The notes: a model not told the origin generated them from the letters alone. DNA of 64,000 bases from Streptomyces sp. NBC_01669 (GCF_026339735.1 NZ_JAPEQG010000001.1:7524501-7588500); one strand, 5' to 3'; numbered from the stretch's first letter, positions 8,789-18,088 are shown. Numbers and translations: made by a program.

Positions 8789-10045
8789 TCACTTGACCGG
8801 CACCGACTGGACGGTGCCGGTGTGCCGGGCGCGCTCGGCGGCGAACGCCGCGAGATGGCTGCCGAGCGACGTGGCGGGACCGGAGCGGACGGCCCCGGCA
8901 TCACCGGTGGCCACGGCGGTGACGAACGCCTCGACCAGCGCGGCGTCTCCACCCCCGTGCCCATCGGCGGCGTTCGAACCGGATACGCCGAGTTCGTGGA
9001 CAGTCGTTTCGCCGGTACGGAAGTCCTGCACGGTGACGCGTTCGCCATCACCGCGCAGCCAGCCGTGCGAGCCGAAGATGCGGGTCTGCCGATGGGTCTG
9101 CTCGGTGAACGCCACCATCTGGAAGGTGGCGGTCACCCCGCCCGACAGCTGCATGGCGAGCACCTGGTGGTCGACCACGTCGTTGTCGCTGCGGTACGCG
9201 CAGACGCCGTACGGACCCTCGCGCAGCGCCTGCACCAGCCCGGCCTCGTCGGTCGCCTCGGTGACATGGGTGACCGGCCAGACCGCGCCCTTCTCGCGCA
9301 GCGTCGGCATGTACAGCTTCAGCGCGCTGTACGGGCAGGCGGACTCCACCGCGCAGTCGAGACAGCGGTCGGCGGACCCGGCCGGGGCGTTCTCCGGCCG
9401 GAAGTGCTTCAGTCCACCGAAGCCGGTGACCTGCTCGATCCGGCCGCCCATGATGTACGTGATCCAGTCCAGGTCGTGGCACGACTTGGCGAGCAGCATC
9501 GGCGACGAGTCCTTCTCGCTGCGCCAGGGACCGCGTACGTAACTGTGGGCGTAGTGCCACCAGCCGACCGGTTCCAGATGGTCGAGGGAGACCAGCTGCC
9601 CGAGCACGCCGGAGTCCACGACCTCCTTCACCAGGTCGGTGTAGGGCGTGTAGCGCATGACGTGGCAGACCGCGAAGAGCACCCCGGCCCGCTCGACGCC
9701 CTCGACGATCTTCCGGGTCTCGTCCTCGGTCGGGGCGAGCGGCTTCTCGGCGAGGATCGCGTAACCGGCCTCGGCGAGGGCCAGCACCGGCTCCACATGG
9801 AAGCGGTCCTGGGTGGCGACGATGACGGCGTCCGCGATGCGGTTCTCGACGAGCGGCCGCCAGTCGTCGAACTCCACGGGCGCGCCCGCCGCGGCACGTG
9901 CCGTGGGGCGCGGGTCGGCGACTGCGACGAGTTCGGCGCGGTCGGGGTGCGCCTTGATCCACTCGGCGTACGTCAGACCGCGGTTGCCGGCGCCGACGAG
10001 CGCGACCCGGACGGGCCGGCCGGTGATCGGGGGATGCGTGGACAC
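8789..10045 (-). CDS. Gfo/Idh/MocA family oxidoreductase
   Basis: The chosen start is GTG 10045 (VSTHPPITGRPVRV), preceded by AGGGA at about 8 nt; the open frame upstream is not coding. The 418-residue product has an N-terminal Rossmann motif VALVGAGNRG and the family motif EKPLAPT near residue 100. A Cys-rich stretch, CLDCAVESACPYSA, in the C-terminal half is seen in one subgroup of the family. Members oxidise or reduce sugars, sugar acids or inositols with NAD(P). It sits 41 bp downstream of the beta-helix gene and 47 bp upstream of the binding-protein gene, so it may perform the first cytoplasmic oxidation of the imported sugar. Confidence 0.9.
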   Translation of the reverse strand: MSTHPPITGRPVRVALVGAGNRGLTYAEWIKAHPDRAELVAVADPRPTARAAAGAPVEFDDWRPLVENRIADAVIVATQDRFHVEPVLALAEAGYAILAEKPLAPTEDETRKIVEGVERAGVLFAVCHVMRYTPYTDLVKEVVDSGVLGQLVSLDHLEPVGWWHYAHSYVRGPWRSEKDSSPMLLAKSCHDLDWITYIMGGRIEQVTGFGGLKHFRPENAPAGSADRCLDCAVESACPYSALKLYMPTLREKGAVWPVTHVTEATDEAGLVQALREGPYGVCAYRSDNDVVDHQVLAMQLSGGVTATFQMVAFTEQTHRQTRIFGSHGWLRGDGERVTVQDFRTGETTVHELGVSGSNAADGHGGGDAALVEAFVTAVATGDAGAVRSGPATSLGSHLAAFAAERARHTGTVQSVPVK

Positions 10046-10086
10046 GGGGGTTCCCTGGGACTCAGTGGGTGGGTTCGGTGGTGCGG

Positions 10087-12237
10087 TCAGAACCGCAGCG
10101 TGGCCGCGGCGTGGGCGACGCGGCCGCCCTCGTCCGGCAGCGCGGTGCGCTCGGTGCCGTCCTCGACGCAGCCGGTGTGCAGCAGATGGCTTCCGGAGCC
10201 GACGAAGGCCGCGGGCCGCAGTTCGAGCCGGCCGCCCGTGAAGGTGGAGCCGGTCGCCCGGTAGCGGTTGGGGCCCTCGGTGACCAGCACATGGGCGGTG
10301 TCCCTGGGTGCCGTCGAGTCGAGACCGGACAGCTGCCAGTCGACGGTGCGGCCGCTGCCGGTACGGGACAGCAGCGCGCCGTCCTTGTTGGTTCCGTTGA
10401 TCCGGGCGCCGTCGATCCGCAGCCGCTGGTCCTTGGCCGAGGTCAACTTCAGCCCGGTGTTGCGGAGTTCGCCGCCGGTCACGGTGATGTCGGTGTGCGC
10501 GAGCGAGACGGGCGCGGTGTCCTTGGAGCCGGTGAGGGTGCACTGGTCGAGGACGAGCGGCCCGGCGCCGTTGAACACCGCACCGTCGACGCCGTTCAGC
10601 GTCGTCCGTGCGAGGGTGACCGGGGCGGCCACATTGGCCTGGGTGACCTCGGCGCCCGCCGCGAACGTGAACGCCGAGTCGGCGATCACATTGGGCCGGG
10701 CGGAGAGCGTGGACGCCTGGGAGATGATCAGCGGCCCGCTCGCCGTGCACCCGCGCAGCTGCACACCGTCGGCGTTGACCCAGAGCATTCCGGAGCCGGA
10801 GAGCGACTTCTTGCCGATGACCAGAACGTCTTCGAGCGTCAGATCGGTGATCTTCACCCGGGCGACGAACCAGGAACAGGCATGGCGGCGTACGGTGATC
10901 CGCTTGGCCCGGCCGCCCCAGGCGGCGCCCGAGTTGGCGAACGTCATCAGACCGGAATTACCCGTGTAGACGAGGTCGTGCTCGAACTGGCCGTGCGTCA
11001 CGAACGGTCCCTCGTCGTCGCCGTCGCCGTGGCAGTTGGTGACGTAGCAGTAGGCGGAGGCCGTGAAGTCGTTCAGGTGGCGGGCGTTGGAGGTGTGACA
11101 GTCCTCGACATGCCCGTACAGGCAGTAGATCTGCTGGGTCAGATAGCCCGCGCCGCCGTAGGTGACGGACTTCGGGTTGGTCAGCGAGCACTGCTCGGTG
11201 CGGTAGTACGTGCACCAGCGGCGCATCACCACCGGCCAGAACGTGCCGACGGCCTCGATTCCGGAAACGTCGCACCGCACCGCGTACTCGTAGGCGACCG
11301 GGTGCGAGCCGGTCATCTCGTCCTCGCCCCAGCCCTCGAAGACGAGGTTGCGGACATGGGCGCGGTCGACAGGCTCGATCCGGGTCCAGGTGAGCGTCCG
11401 GCCGGCTGCCAGGTCCCAGCCGATCTGGTAGTTGACCCGGATGTGCGTCGCGTCGACGACATCGGTGACCTGGACGAGGCGCTGGATCTCCTTCTCGTAC
11501 TTCCCCGACAGGGCGTTGATCTCCACGGCCCACCACTGGCCGACGGAGAACTTCCCGGAGTCGCCGACCTCGAAGAGATCGGAGAGGTCCGGCATCGCCG
11601 CACCCAGGGTGTGGGTGTGCACGGTGTCGGTGACGGTGCCGCGGAAGGAGAGGACGGCTCCGAAGGGGTTGTCGTGGGTGTTCTTCTCGATGCCGTCGGT
11701 GACCATGCGGTGGCCGCCGAAGTCGAGTTCTATGTGGGAACGGTTCCAGAGGTGGCGCTCGGTGAAGTGCAGGTCGGTGTGGGCCTCGATGCGGTGGACC
11801 GAGGTGTCGGCGATCATCGCGTCGAGGGCGGCGTCGGCCGGTTCCTCGGTGTCGAAGTGTCCGAAGGTACGGAAGTCGACGGTCCCGTTGTGGAGCTGGA
11901 CCCAGCGGCCGGGTCTACCGTCGGCGGGTGCGATCACGGTGCCGCCGTTGTGGGCCGTGTCGGACTTCTTGTCCCAGCGCACGGCCATCGCGCCGCCGTC
12001 GCCCGGGGCGTGGTAGCCGGCGACCAGGACCTGGGCGCCGTCGTCGAGCGGTGTTGTGTTCAGCGCGCGCAGCTCGTCGACCGTGTCGACACGCTGCACA
12101 TCGCCGACGTGCGCCGGTGCGGCCTGCGCCGAGCCGGTGGCCACGGCCGAACCGGCCATGACCAGACCGGCAAGCCCCGATGCCCGCAGCAGCGTGCGGC
12201 GGGACTGGGCAGGGGTGTGGTGGTGCGGAACGCTCAT
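10087..12237 (-). CDS. Tat-exported right-handed beta-helix protein (pectate-lyase-like), copy A
   Basis: 716 residues. The N-terminus has a twin-arginine signal (SRRTLLRASGLAG ... AQA), so the folded protein is probably exported. A pectate-lyase-superfamily-like segment follows (about residues 50-200), then a long repetitive region with many short turns rich in N, D, G and T, typical of a right-handed beta-helix. It is paralogous to the gene at 18089 on the other arm; residues of about 50-205 are encoded by a nearly identical 468-bp tract while the rest is much less similar. Likely a polysaccharide lyase or hydrolase acting outside the cell; the catalytic residues were not identified. It is the first gene of the minus arm. 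Confidence 0.8.
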   Translation of the reverse strand: MSVPHHHTPAQSRRTLLRASGLAGLVMAGSAVATGSAQAAPAHVGDVQRVDTVDELRALNTTPLDDGAQVLVAGYHAPGDGGAMAVRWDKKSDTAHNGGTVIAPADGRPGRWVQLHNGTVDFRTFGHFDTEEPADAALDAMIADTSVHRIEAHTDLHFTERHLWNRSHIELDFGGHRMVTDGIEKNTHDNPFGAVLSFRGTVTDTVHTHTLGAAMPDLSDLFEVGDSGKFSVGQWWAVEINALSGKYEKEIQRLVQVTDVVDATHIRVNYQIGWDLAAGRTLTWTRIEPVDRAHVRNLVFEGWGEDEMTGSHPVAYEYAVRCDVSGIEAVGTFWPVVMRRWCTYYRTEQCSLTNPKSVTYGGAGYLTQQIYCLYGHVEDCHTSNARHLNDFTASAYCYVTNCHGDGDDEGPFVTHGQFEHDLVYTGNSGLMTFANSGAAWGGRAKRITVRRHACSWFVARVKITDLTLEDVLVIGKKSLSGSGMLWVNADGVQLRGCTASGPLIISQASTLSARPNVIADSAFTFAAGAEVTQANVAAPVTLARTTLNGVDGAVFNGAGPLVLDQCTLTGSKDTAPVSLAHTDITVTGGELRNTGLKLTSAKDQRLRIDGARINGTNKDGALLSRTGSGRTVDWQLSGLDSTAPRDTAHVLVTEGPNRYRATGSTFTGGRLELRPAAFVGSGSHLLHTGCVEDGTERTALPDEGGRVAHAAATLRF
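11623..12090 (-). repeat. 468-bp near-identical inverted repeat, copy A
   Basis: Aligned by eye with 18221-18688 in the opposite orientation: 467 of 468 positions match, the single difference being at 12055 / 18256. Both copies lie inside the 5' part of the two beta-helix genes. Similarity drops sharply at both ends of the tract. Confidence 0.9.
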
Positions 12238-12445
12238 GCGGACTTCGCCTTCCGAGAAGTGCCGAAAATGAGGGAGCGTTCCTGCGGTGGACTGCCATGA
12301 GGCGGATGGCTGAAAAAGGTCCGGCCATCAGCTGTTCACAACGCGATGGGCAGGCGTCGGAAGCGGACCGGAGGGGGTAAATCGCCGATGTCGTCTGAAT
12401 GTCATCGGGGTTGGCAGGGAACCTACGGCCGATGGAGCCGATCGG

Positions 12446-13294
12446 TCAAGACCTGATTCCGTCGGAATGCTCGGGGTCCGTCGAGCTGTCCGCGTCGGCG
12501 ACCCAGCCCAGCGAGACGCTGATCCGCCGCGCCGCGTCCCGGACCTGACCGCCCAGTTCCTGGTAGCGCCAGGCCGGCAGGCCGAGCTTGAGCCCGGTGA
12601 TGCTGATGGCCCCCGCGCAGACCGAACGGTCGTCGAAGACCGGCGCGCCGATGCAGATGATGCCCTCGGCGTCCTCCTCGTCGTCCAGGGCGTAGCCGAC
12701 CCGGGCGATGTCGCGCAGATGTGACAGGAAGGTGGCCGGGTCGGTGATGGTGCGGGAGGTGCGCCGGGGCAGTCCGAACCGCTCGATCACCGCGGCGGCC
12801 TCGCCCTCCGGCACCGCCGAGAGCAGCGCCTTGCCCAGGCCCGTGCAGTGCGGCAGCTCGCGCTGCCCCATCCGCAGATCGAGCCGGACACGCTGATCGA
12901 GCTCGACCTGGTCCACGACGACCGCATGTCCGTCCTCGGGCACGGCGAGCCGGGAGGCCATGCCGGTGGTCCTGGTCAGTTCCGTGAGTACGGGGTGGGC
13001 GACCCCGCGCAGGGACACCTGGGACCGTGCGCGGTCGCCGAGCCTGGCCAGGCTCATGCCGAGCCGGTAGCGGCGGTTCATGCCTTCGCCGTCGTCCGAG
13101 ACGAGGCCGTACGCACGCAGGGTCTGGAGCATGCCGAAGGCGGCGCTCTTGGAGATGGAGCAGGCCTGGCCGACCTCCGTGACGCTCAGGCCGTTCCCCT
13201 GCGCGGGGGCGGCCAGCGCTTCGAGGATGTCCGCTGCCCTGGCCACGCTCTTGACCCAGTACTTCGGTTCTTCTGGGGCGGCACTGTTCGTCAT
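12446..13294 (-). CDS. IclR family transcriptional regulator
   Basis: 282 residues from ATG 13294 (MTNSAAPEEPKYW). An N-terminal winged HTH (about residues 12-75, with SVTEVGQACSISKSAAFGMLQTL) is followed by an IclR effector domain. There is no Shine-Dalgarno upstream, and a -10-like TAGGCT (minus strand, 13304-13309) lies 9 nt before the ATG, so the mRNA may be leaderless. An operator overlaps the start codon and a matching one lies on the promoter of the divergent aminotransferase operon, pointing to autoregulation and control of the catabolic locus. IclR proteins such as KdgR control uronate catabolism elsewhere. The effector is unknown. Confidence 0.92.
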   Translation of the reverse strand: MTNSAAPEEPKYWVKSVARAADILEALAAPAQGNGLSVTEVGQACSISKSAAFGMLQTLRAYGLVSDDGEGMNRRYRLGMSLARLGDRARSQVSLRGVAHPVLTELTRTTGMASRLAVPEDGHAVVVDQVELDQRVRLDLRMGQRELPHCTGLGKALLSAVPEGEAAAVIERFGLPRRTSRTITDPATFLSHLRDIARVGYALDDEEDAEGIICIGAPVFDDRSVCAGAISITGLKLGLPAWRYQELGGQVRDAARRISVSLGWVADADSSTDPEHSDGIRS

Positions 13295-13304
13295 AGCAGA
13301 ACAG
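13284..13304. promoter_or_regulatory. IclR operator O1 overlapping the iclR start codon
   Basis: 21-bp site with the pattern CTGTTC-N9-GAACAG. It spans the iclR ATG at 13292-13294 and abuts the -10-like TAGGCT. The same pattern occurs at 13421-13441. Bound repressor would block transcription start and the start codon of its own gene. Confidence 0.75.
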
Positions 13305-13384
13305 CCTAGTCCCTCACGCGGGTTGAGTGGACCCTTCTGTGAGGTGAACCCGCCTGGAATGGGCCTTTCCGAGCCGGAAAGGGG

Positions 13385-13413
13385 TTGACCGGCATCGGGG
13401 CCGGACGTAATAT
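13385..13413 (+). promoter_or_regulatory. Sigma-70-type promoter of the right catabolic arm
   Basis: The -35 TTGACC (13385-13390) and -10 TAATAT (13408-13413) are separated by 17 bp, close to the housekeeping HrdB consensus. The predicted start is near 13420, immediately before operator O2. It reads into the aminotransferase gene 170 bp downstream. Confidence 0.75.
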
Positions 13414-13420
13414 CCAGGCA

Positions 13421-13441
13421 CTGTTCTGCTCTACAGAACAG
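13421..13441. promoter_or_regulatory. IclR operator O2 at the start site of the right arm
   Basis: Perfect inverted repeat: CTGTTCTG, a 5-bp spacer, CAGAACAG. It begins 7 bp after the -10 box, so it covers the predicted transcription start. It shares the CTGTTC-N9-GAACAG pattern with O1. The location suits repression. Confidence 0.8.
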
Positions 13442-13585
13442 TGTTCGGAAAAATCGAAACACCCAAGAAACACGCACCACGGACCACCACTTCCTGCGGC
13501 GACTGCCGGGCGGATGGCGCCAGGGAATCGCAGGCCGGGCAGGGCCTGCGAAAACCGACGACTCTCGACGCAAGGAGCAAGCGAT

Positions 13586-14953
13586 ATGAGTTCAGGCCCG
13601 GTAGGCAATGAATCCGGAGCCCGACTCGCCGAGCGCGCCCGCCAGGTCGTACCCGGTGGCGTGAACAGCGGTCAGCGCAGTGTTCCCGGACTGACCGACC
13701 TGGTCGTCACCGGGACCGACGGCGCACGGTTCCGTACCGCCGACGGACGCGAGTACACCGACTTCCACTCGGCGTTCGGCCCGCCGCTGCTCGGCCACAA
13801 CGATCCCGACGTGGCCCGCGCCACCGCAGAGGCCGGCGCCACGCTCGGCCACATGGGTGTCGGCGTCACCGAAGGCGAGATCCTCCTCGCCGAACAGCTC
13901 ACCGAGCTGATCCCGTCGATCGAGAAGGTCCTCCTCACCAGCACCGGCAGCGAGGCCACGTTCCACGCGCTGCGCGTCTCCCGCGCCGCCACCGGCCGCC
14001 GCCTCGTCGTCAAGTTCCAGGGCTGCTACCACGGCTGGCACGACTCGGTCAGCCTCAACGTCATCTCCGCCCCTTCGATGGTCGGCGGCCACGACCCGAT
14101 CTCCACCGGCATCCTCCCCGAGGTCCTCGAGGCCACCCTCGTCCTGCCGTTCAACGACAGCGACGCCGTCCGCCGCACCTTCGCCGAGCACGGCTCCGAC
14201 ATCGCCGCCGTCATCGTCGAACCCGTCCCGCACAACGTCGGCGCGCTCCTGCCGTTCCAGGAATTCCTCACCACCCTGCGCGAGGAGACCACGAAAGCCG
14301 GCAGCGTCCTGATCTTCGACGAGGTCATCACCGGCTTCCGCCACGACCTCGGCGGCTGGCAGAAGATCTCCGGCATCACCCCGGACCTCACCACGCTCGG
14401 CAAGGCCATCGCCAACGGCGCCCCCGTCGGCGCGATCGGCGGCCGCGCCGACCTGATGGACCTCTTCTCCACCCGCCCCGGCGCCCCCGCCTTCTTCGCC
14501 GGCACGTACAACGGACACCCGTCCGTCGTCGCCGCCGCCCTCGCCACCCTGCGCAAACTCCGCGAGGAGCCGGTCCACGAGCACGTCTTCCGGCTCGGTG
14601 ACCGCGTCCGCACCGAGCTGACCGGACTGTACGAGCGCCTCGGGGTCCCGGCCGTCGTCACCGGCTACGGCTCCGTCTTCGTCAGCTACTTCATGCCGGG
14701 CGAGACCCCCCGTACCTACGCCGACCTGCTCGACAACGACGCCTCACTGTTCGTCGGCTACCGCCGGAGGCTCCTCGACCACGGCCTGTTCGAGCTGCCG
14801 CTCAACCTCAAGCGCAGCCACATCAGCTACGCCCACACCGACGCAGACGTCGACCGCCTCATCGAGGGCACCGAGGCCGCCGTCAAGGCCGTCCTCGCCG
14901 AGGGCGGCGCCCGCGACCTCGAGAACACCTCCACCATGGGCGGAGCCCGCTGA
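13586..14953 (+). CDS. Class III PLP aminotransferase, glutamate-1-semialdehyde mutase-like
   Basis: 455 residues from ATG 13586, with AAGGAG 8 nt upstream. It begins like HemL (AERARQVVPGGVNSG) and carries the PLP residues Asp245 (FDEVITGFR) and Lys273 (TTLGKAIANGAPVG). The long 5' leader contains operator O2. HemL itself normally sits with heme genes; here the partners are an enolase-type dehydratase, an amidohydrolase and an SDR, so a catabolic transamination of an amino-sugar acid or keto acid is more likely than tetrapyrrole synthesis. The downstream gene starts within its stop codon, indicating one operon. Confidence 0.88.
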   Translation: MSSGPVGNESGARLAERARQVVPGGVNSGQRSVPGLTDLVVTGTDGARFRTADGREYTDFHSAFGPPLLGHNDPDVARATAEAGATLGHMGVGVTEGEILLAEQLTELIPSIEKVLLTSTGSEATFHALRVSRAATGRRLVVKFQGCYHGWHDSVSLNVISAPSMVGGHDPISTGILPEVLEATLVLPFNDSDAVRRTFAEHGSDIAAVIVEPVPHNVGALLPFQEFLTTLREETTKAGSVLIFDEVITGFRHDLGGWQKISGITPDLTTLGKAIANGAPVGAIGGRADLMDLFSTRPGAPAFFAGTYNGHPSVVAAALATLRKLREEPVHEHVFRLGDRVRTELTGLYERLGVPAVVTGYGSVFVSYFMPGETPRTYADLLDNDASLFVGYRRRLLDHGLFELPLNLKRSHISYAHTDADVDRLIEGTEAAVKAVLAEGGARDLENTSTMGGAR

Positions 14954-16140
14954 TGCTTACCGTGAACCGCACCCGCCCGGCCGGCCCCGCCGGACGGATC
15001 ACCCGGGTCGAGACCCTGATGCTGGGCACCTCCTGGCGCGACTTCGGCTACGTCCGGGTCCACACCGACGAGGGCCTCTCCGGCATCGGCGAGATCACCC
15101 ACCCCTACCGGGTCGGTGAGGTCTGCGCCCTCACCGAGGCCCTCGCCCGGCGGCACCTCATCGGCGCCGACCCGTTCGACATCGAGGAGCTGTGGCTCCG
15201 CGTCTACCAGGGCGACTTCCTGCGCGGCGGCGACATGGGCGGCATCGCCCTGTCCGGCCTCGACCAGGCGATGTACGACCTGATGGGCAAGGCGCTCGGC
15301 GTGCCCGCGTACCGCCTGACCGGAGGCGCCTGCCGCGACACCGTACGCGTCTACGCCAACGGTTGGTACACCGGCGAGCGCGAGCCCGAGACCTTCGCGG
15401 CCAAGGCGAAGGAGACCGTGGCGAAGGGCTTCACCGCCCTGAAGTTCGATCCGTTCGGTCCCGGACTCCATGAGCTGGAGCGTGCCGAGCTGCGCCGCTC
15501 CATCGACCTCGTCGCCGCGGTCCGCGAGGCCGTCGGACCGGATGTCGACCTGTTCATCGAGGGCCATGCCCGGTTCGCCATGCCGACCGCCGCCCGGCTG
15601 GTCCGCGAGCTGGAGCCGTTCGACATCGGCTGGTTCGAGGAGCCGATGCCCTGGACCCACATCGAGCGGTACGCGGAACTGCGGCAGCGCGCCGCCTTCC
15701 CGATCTCCGGCGGCGAGCACTTCCACAACCGCTACGAGTACAAGCAGCTCTTCGCGACGAACGCCGTCGACATCATTCAGCCCGACCTCTCCATGGCCGG
15801 CGGCTTCACCGAGGTACGGAAGCTCGCCGCGATCGCCGATACCCACGGCATGCTCGTCGCCCCGCACAACTCCAACTCGCCGCTCTGCACCACGGTCTCG
15901 GTGCACGCGACTCTCGGAATCCCCAACCTCAAGATCCTCGAAACCTTCGACGGGCTCCTGGAGCCGTACGTCTTCGACGCACTCAAGGGCACGCTCCCGA
16001 TCGTCGACGGCCGCATCGGCCTGCCGACCGCTCCCGGGATCGGCGTCGAACTCGTCGACGAGGTCTTCGAGGAACACCCACCCAGCCACCGCTTCTGGAA
16101 CATGTTCGCGGACGGCTGGGAGAAGCGGAACCGGACATGA
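14953..16140 (+). CDS. Mandelate racemase / muconate lactonizing enzyme family protein (sugar-acid dehydratase-like)
   Basis: 395 residues; the ATG overlaps the previous TGA. Enolase-superfamily features: an N-terminal capping domain, then a barrel with a basic residue in TALKFDPFG, metal-ligand segments DLFIEGHARF, WFEEPMPW and SGGEHFHNR, and a His-containing APHNSNSP. This layout resembles acid-sugar dehydratases such as galactonate or fuconate dehydratase, which remove water to give a 2-keto-3-deoxy acid. The next gene overlaps by 4 bp. The exact sugar acid is unknown. Confidence 0.9.
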   Translation: MLTVNRTRPAGPAGRITRVETLMLGTSWRDFGYVRVHTDEGLSGIGEITHPYRVGEVCALTEALARRHLIGADPFDIEELWLRVYQGDFLRGGDMGGIALSGLDQAMYDLMGKALGVPAYRLTGGACRDTVRVYANGWYTGEREPETFAAKAKETVAKGFTALKFDPFGPGLHELERAELRRSIDLVAAVREAVGPDVDLFIEGHARFAMPTAARLVRELEPFDIGWFEEPMPWTHIERYAELRQRAAFPISGGEHFHNRYEYKQLFATNAVDIIQPDLSMAGGFTEVRKLAAIADTHGMLVAPHNSNSPLCTTVSVHATLGIPNLKILETFDGLLEPYVFDALKGTLPIVDGRIGLPTAPGIGVELVDEVFEEHPPSHRFWNMFADGWEKRNRT

Positions 16141-16982
16141 TCGTCGACGTCCACTCCCATCTCTTCCGGCACAGCCACGACTTCACCGACCCTTTCAAGT
16201 CCGACTCGGCCCGCGCCCACGCGGGGGAGGTCGACCTGACGGTGAAGTGGGAGGAGTACGCCGCCACCGCACCGGAGGGCACCCGTACGATCGTCGTCGG
16301 CGGCAAGGCCCGCCGCAGCGGACTCTGGGTCGACGACGCCGCCGTGGCCTCGTACGCGGGAGCACACCCCGACCGGCTGATCGGCTACCTCTCGCTCGAC
16401 CCCACCCAGCCCGGCTGGCAGGACGAACTCCGCTACGGCCATCAGGAGCTCGGCCTGCGCGGCATCAAACTGATGCCGATGTACGCGGGCTTCGACCCTG
16501 CGGCAGAGGAGTACGACGAGCTGTACGGGTACGCCGAACGGCACGGCCTGCCGCTCCTCGTCCACACCGGCACCACGTTCGTCTCGAACGCCCCGCTGGA
16601 ATGGGCGATGCCCCGCCACCTGGACGCGGTCGCCATCCGCCACCCGGAACTACGGATGGTCCTCGCCCACCTCGGCCACCCGTTCGAGGGCGAGTGCATC
16701 GCCGTCATCCGCAAGCACCCCCATGTGTACGCGGACATCAGCGCCCTGCACTACCGGCCCTTCCAGCTCTGGCACAGCCTCCGGCTGGTCCAGGACTACG
16801 GGGTCTTCGACAAGCTGATGTTCGGCAGCGACTACCCGTTCACGACGGTCGACGACTCGGTGAAGGGGCTGCGGGAGATCGCCCGCATCCCCGGCATCCC
16901 CGGACTGCCGCCGCTCGACGCGGACGCGGTGGAAGAGATCATTCACCGGCCGTCGCTGGACCTGCTGGGACTGAACGGCTGA
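16137..16982 (+). CDS. Amidohydrolase family protein (amidohydrolase_2 type)
   Basis: 281 residues; the ATG overlaps the preceding TGA (ATGA). Metal-site motifs: VDVHSHLFRH at the N-terminus, HTGTT near the middle, LAHLGHPF and the late Asp in FGSDYPF. Family members hydrolyse or decarboxylate small acids; sugar-acid lactonases of the fucose and rhamnose routes belong here, so opening of a sugar lactone is a reasonable reading beside the dehydratase. ACMSD-like decarboxylase or 4-oxalomesaconate hydratase-like activity are alternatives. Its stop is 190 bp before the SDR gene. Confidence 0.87.
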   Translation: MIVDVHSHLFRHSHDFTDPFKSDSARAHAGEVDLTVKWEEYAATAPEGTRTIVVGGKARRSGLWVDDAAVASYAGAHPDRLIGYLSLDPTQPGWQDELRYGHQELGLRGIKLMPMYAGFDPAAEEYDELYGYAERHGLPLLVHTGTTFVSNAPLEWAMPRHLDAVAIRHPELRMVLAHLGHPFEGECIAVIRKHPHVYADISALHYRPFQLWHSLRLVQDYGVFDKLMFGSDYPFTTVDDSVKGLREIARIPGIPGLPPLDADAVEEIIHRPSLDLLGLNG

Positions 16983-17172
16983 TCCCGCAGCCCCCACGAT
17001 CCACCGGGACCGAACGGCACCACCCGCCGTTCCCATGATCCTGCCGGTACGACACCGGGGTCTTCCCCCATTCCCCGGCCGTCGTCCGGCAGCCGGGCCG
17101 CCGCGCAATTCACCCCCTGGTGCGGTGCGGCGGCCCACCTCCCCGTACCACCCCGCCAGGAGGAATCCCGCC

Positions 17173-18012
17173 ATGACCGCAGCCGTCCCGCCCAGCGGTA
17201 CCGACCGCTTCGACCTCACCGGCCGCACCGCGGTCGTCACCGGAGCCGCCCGCGGCCTGGGCCGGTCCTTCGCCGTCGGGCTCGCCGAGGCGGGCGCCGA
17301 TGTGGTCCTCGTCGACCTGCCCGGCGCCGACGGTGTCGCGGAGACGGCCGCGGCCGTCGAAGCGCTCGGGCGGAGGTCCTGGACCTATGGGCAGGACCTT
17401 GCCGACATCGAGGCCCTGGCCGGCTTCGTCGATGCCGTACGTGCCGAGACCGGACCGCTGCACATCCTGGTCAACAACGCGGGCACGGCGGCGCTGGAGC
17501 GCTTCAACGAGATCACCCCCGCGAGCTGGTCGCACATCATGCGGGTCAACGTCGACGCGGTCTTCTTCCTCAGCCAGCGCATCGCCGAACACATGACGGC
17601 TGACGGTGTCGCGGGCCGCATCATCACCATCACGTCGAAGAACGCCCTGGTGGCGGAGGCGGGCCTGGCCCACTACAACGCCTCCAAGGCCGCCGCCCAA
17701 CTGCTCACCGAGACCCTGGCGGTCGAGCTCGCCCCGCACGGCATCACCGCCAACACCCTGGCCCCCGGCATGGTCGAGACGCCCATCGACGGGGAGTTCC
17801 CGTTCGACCGGGAGGCGTTCGAGTCCGCGTACCGCGAGCGGATCCCGCTCGGCCGCTATGCGCAGCCCGACGAGTGCGTGGGCGCGCTGCTGCTCCTCGC
17901 GTCGGATGCCGGGGCGTACCTGACCGGTGCGCGCCTGGTCGTCGACGGGGGAGTGCTGGCCGACCAGATGCCGCGCATGCGGTTCATGCCGCCGTACCGC
18001 AACACCATCTGA
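17173..18012 (+). CDS. Short-chain dehydrogenase/reductase (SDR)
   Basis: 279 residues from ATG 17173 with a strong AGGAGG upstream. Classical SDR motifs are intact: VTGAARGLG for NAD(P), NNAG, and the catalytic Ser155, Tyr168 and Lys172 (HYNASK). It is a cytoplasmic alcohol/ketone oxidoreductase, and in a keto-deoxy acid route it could oxidise the 4-hydroxyl to make the diketo substrate for the FAH-family enzyme. It lies between the amidohydrolase and the second beta-helix gene on the same strand. The substrate is inferred from context only. Confidence 0.9.
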   Translation: MTAAVPPSGTDRFDLTGRTAVVTGAARGLGRSFAVGLAEAGADVVLVDLPGADGVAETAAAVEALGRRSWTYGQDLADIEALAGFVDAVRAETGPLHILVNNAGTAALERFNEITPASWSHIMRVNVDAVFFLSQRIAEHMTADGVAGRIITITSKNALVAEAGLAHYNASKAAAQLLTETLAVELAPHGITANTLAPGMVETPIDGEFPFDREAFESAYRERIPLGRYAQPDECVGALLLLASDAGAYLTGARLVVDGGVLADQMPRMRFMPPYRNTI

Positions 18013-18088
18013 CGCCGTCGCGCACGTGTCACGTACCCAACCGATCACGCATCACGCACGCATCGACAACGCGAGGAGCACCTCCGCC

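Noticed and set aside
12332..12337. CTGTTC half-site upstream of the copy A beta-helix gene
   Set aside because: The matching GAACAG is not found 9 bp away, so it does not form a full IclR operator.
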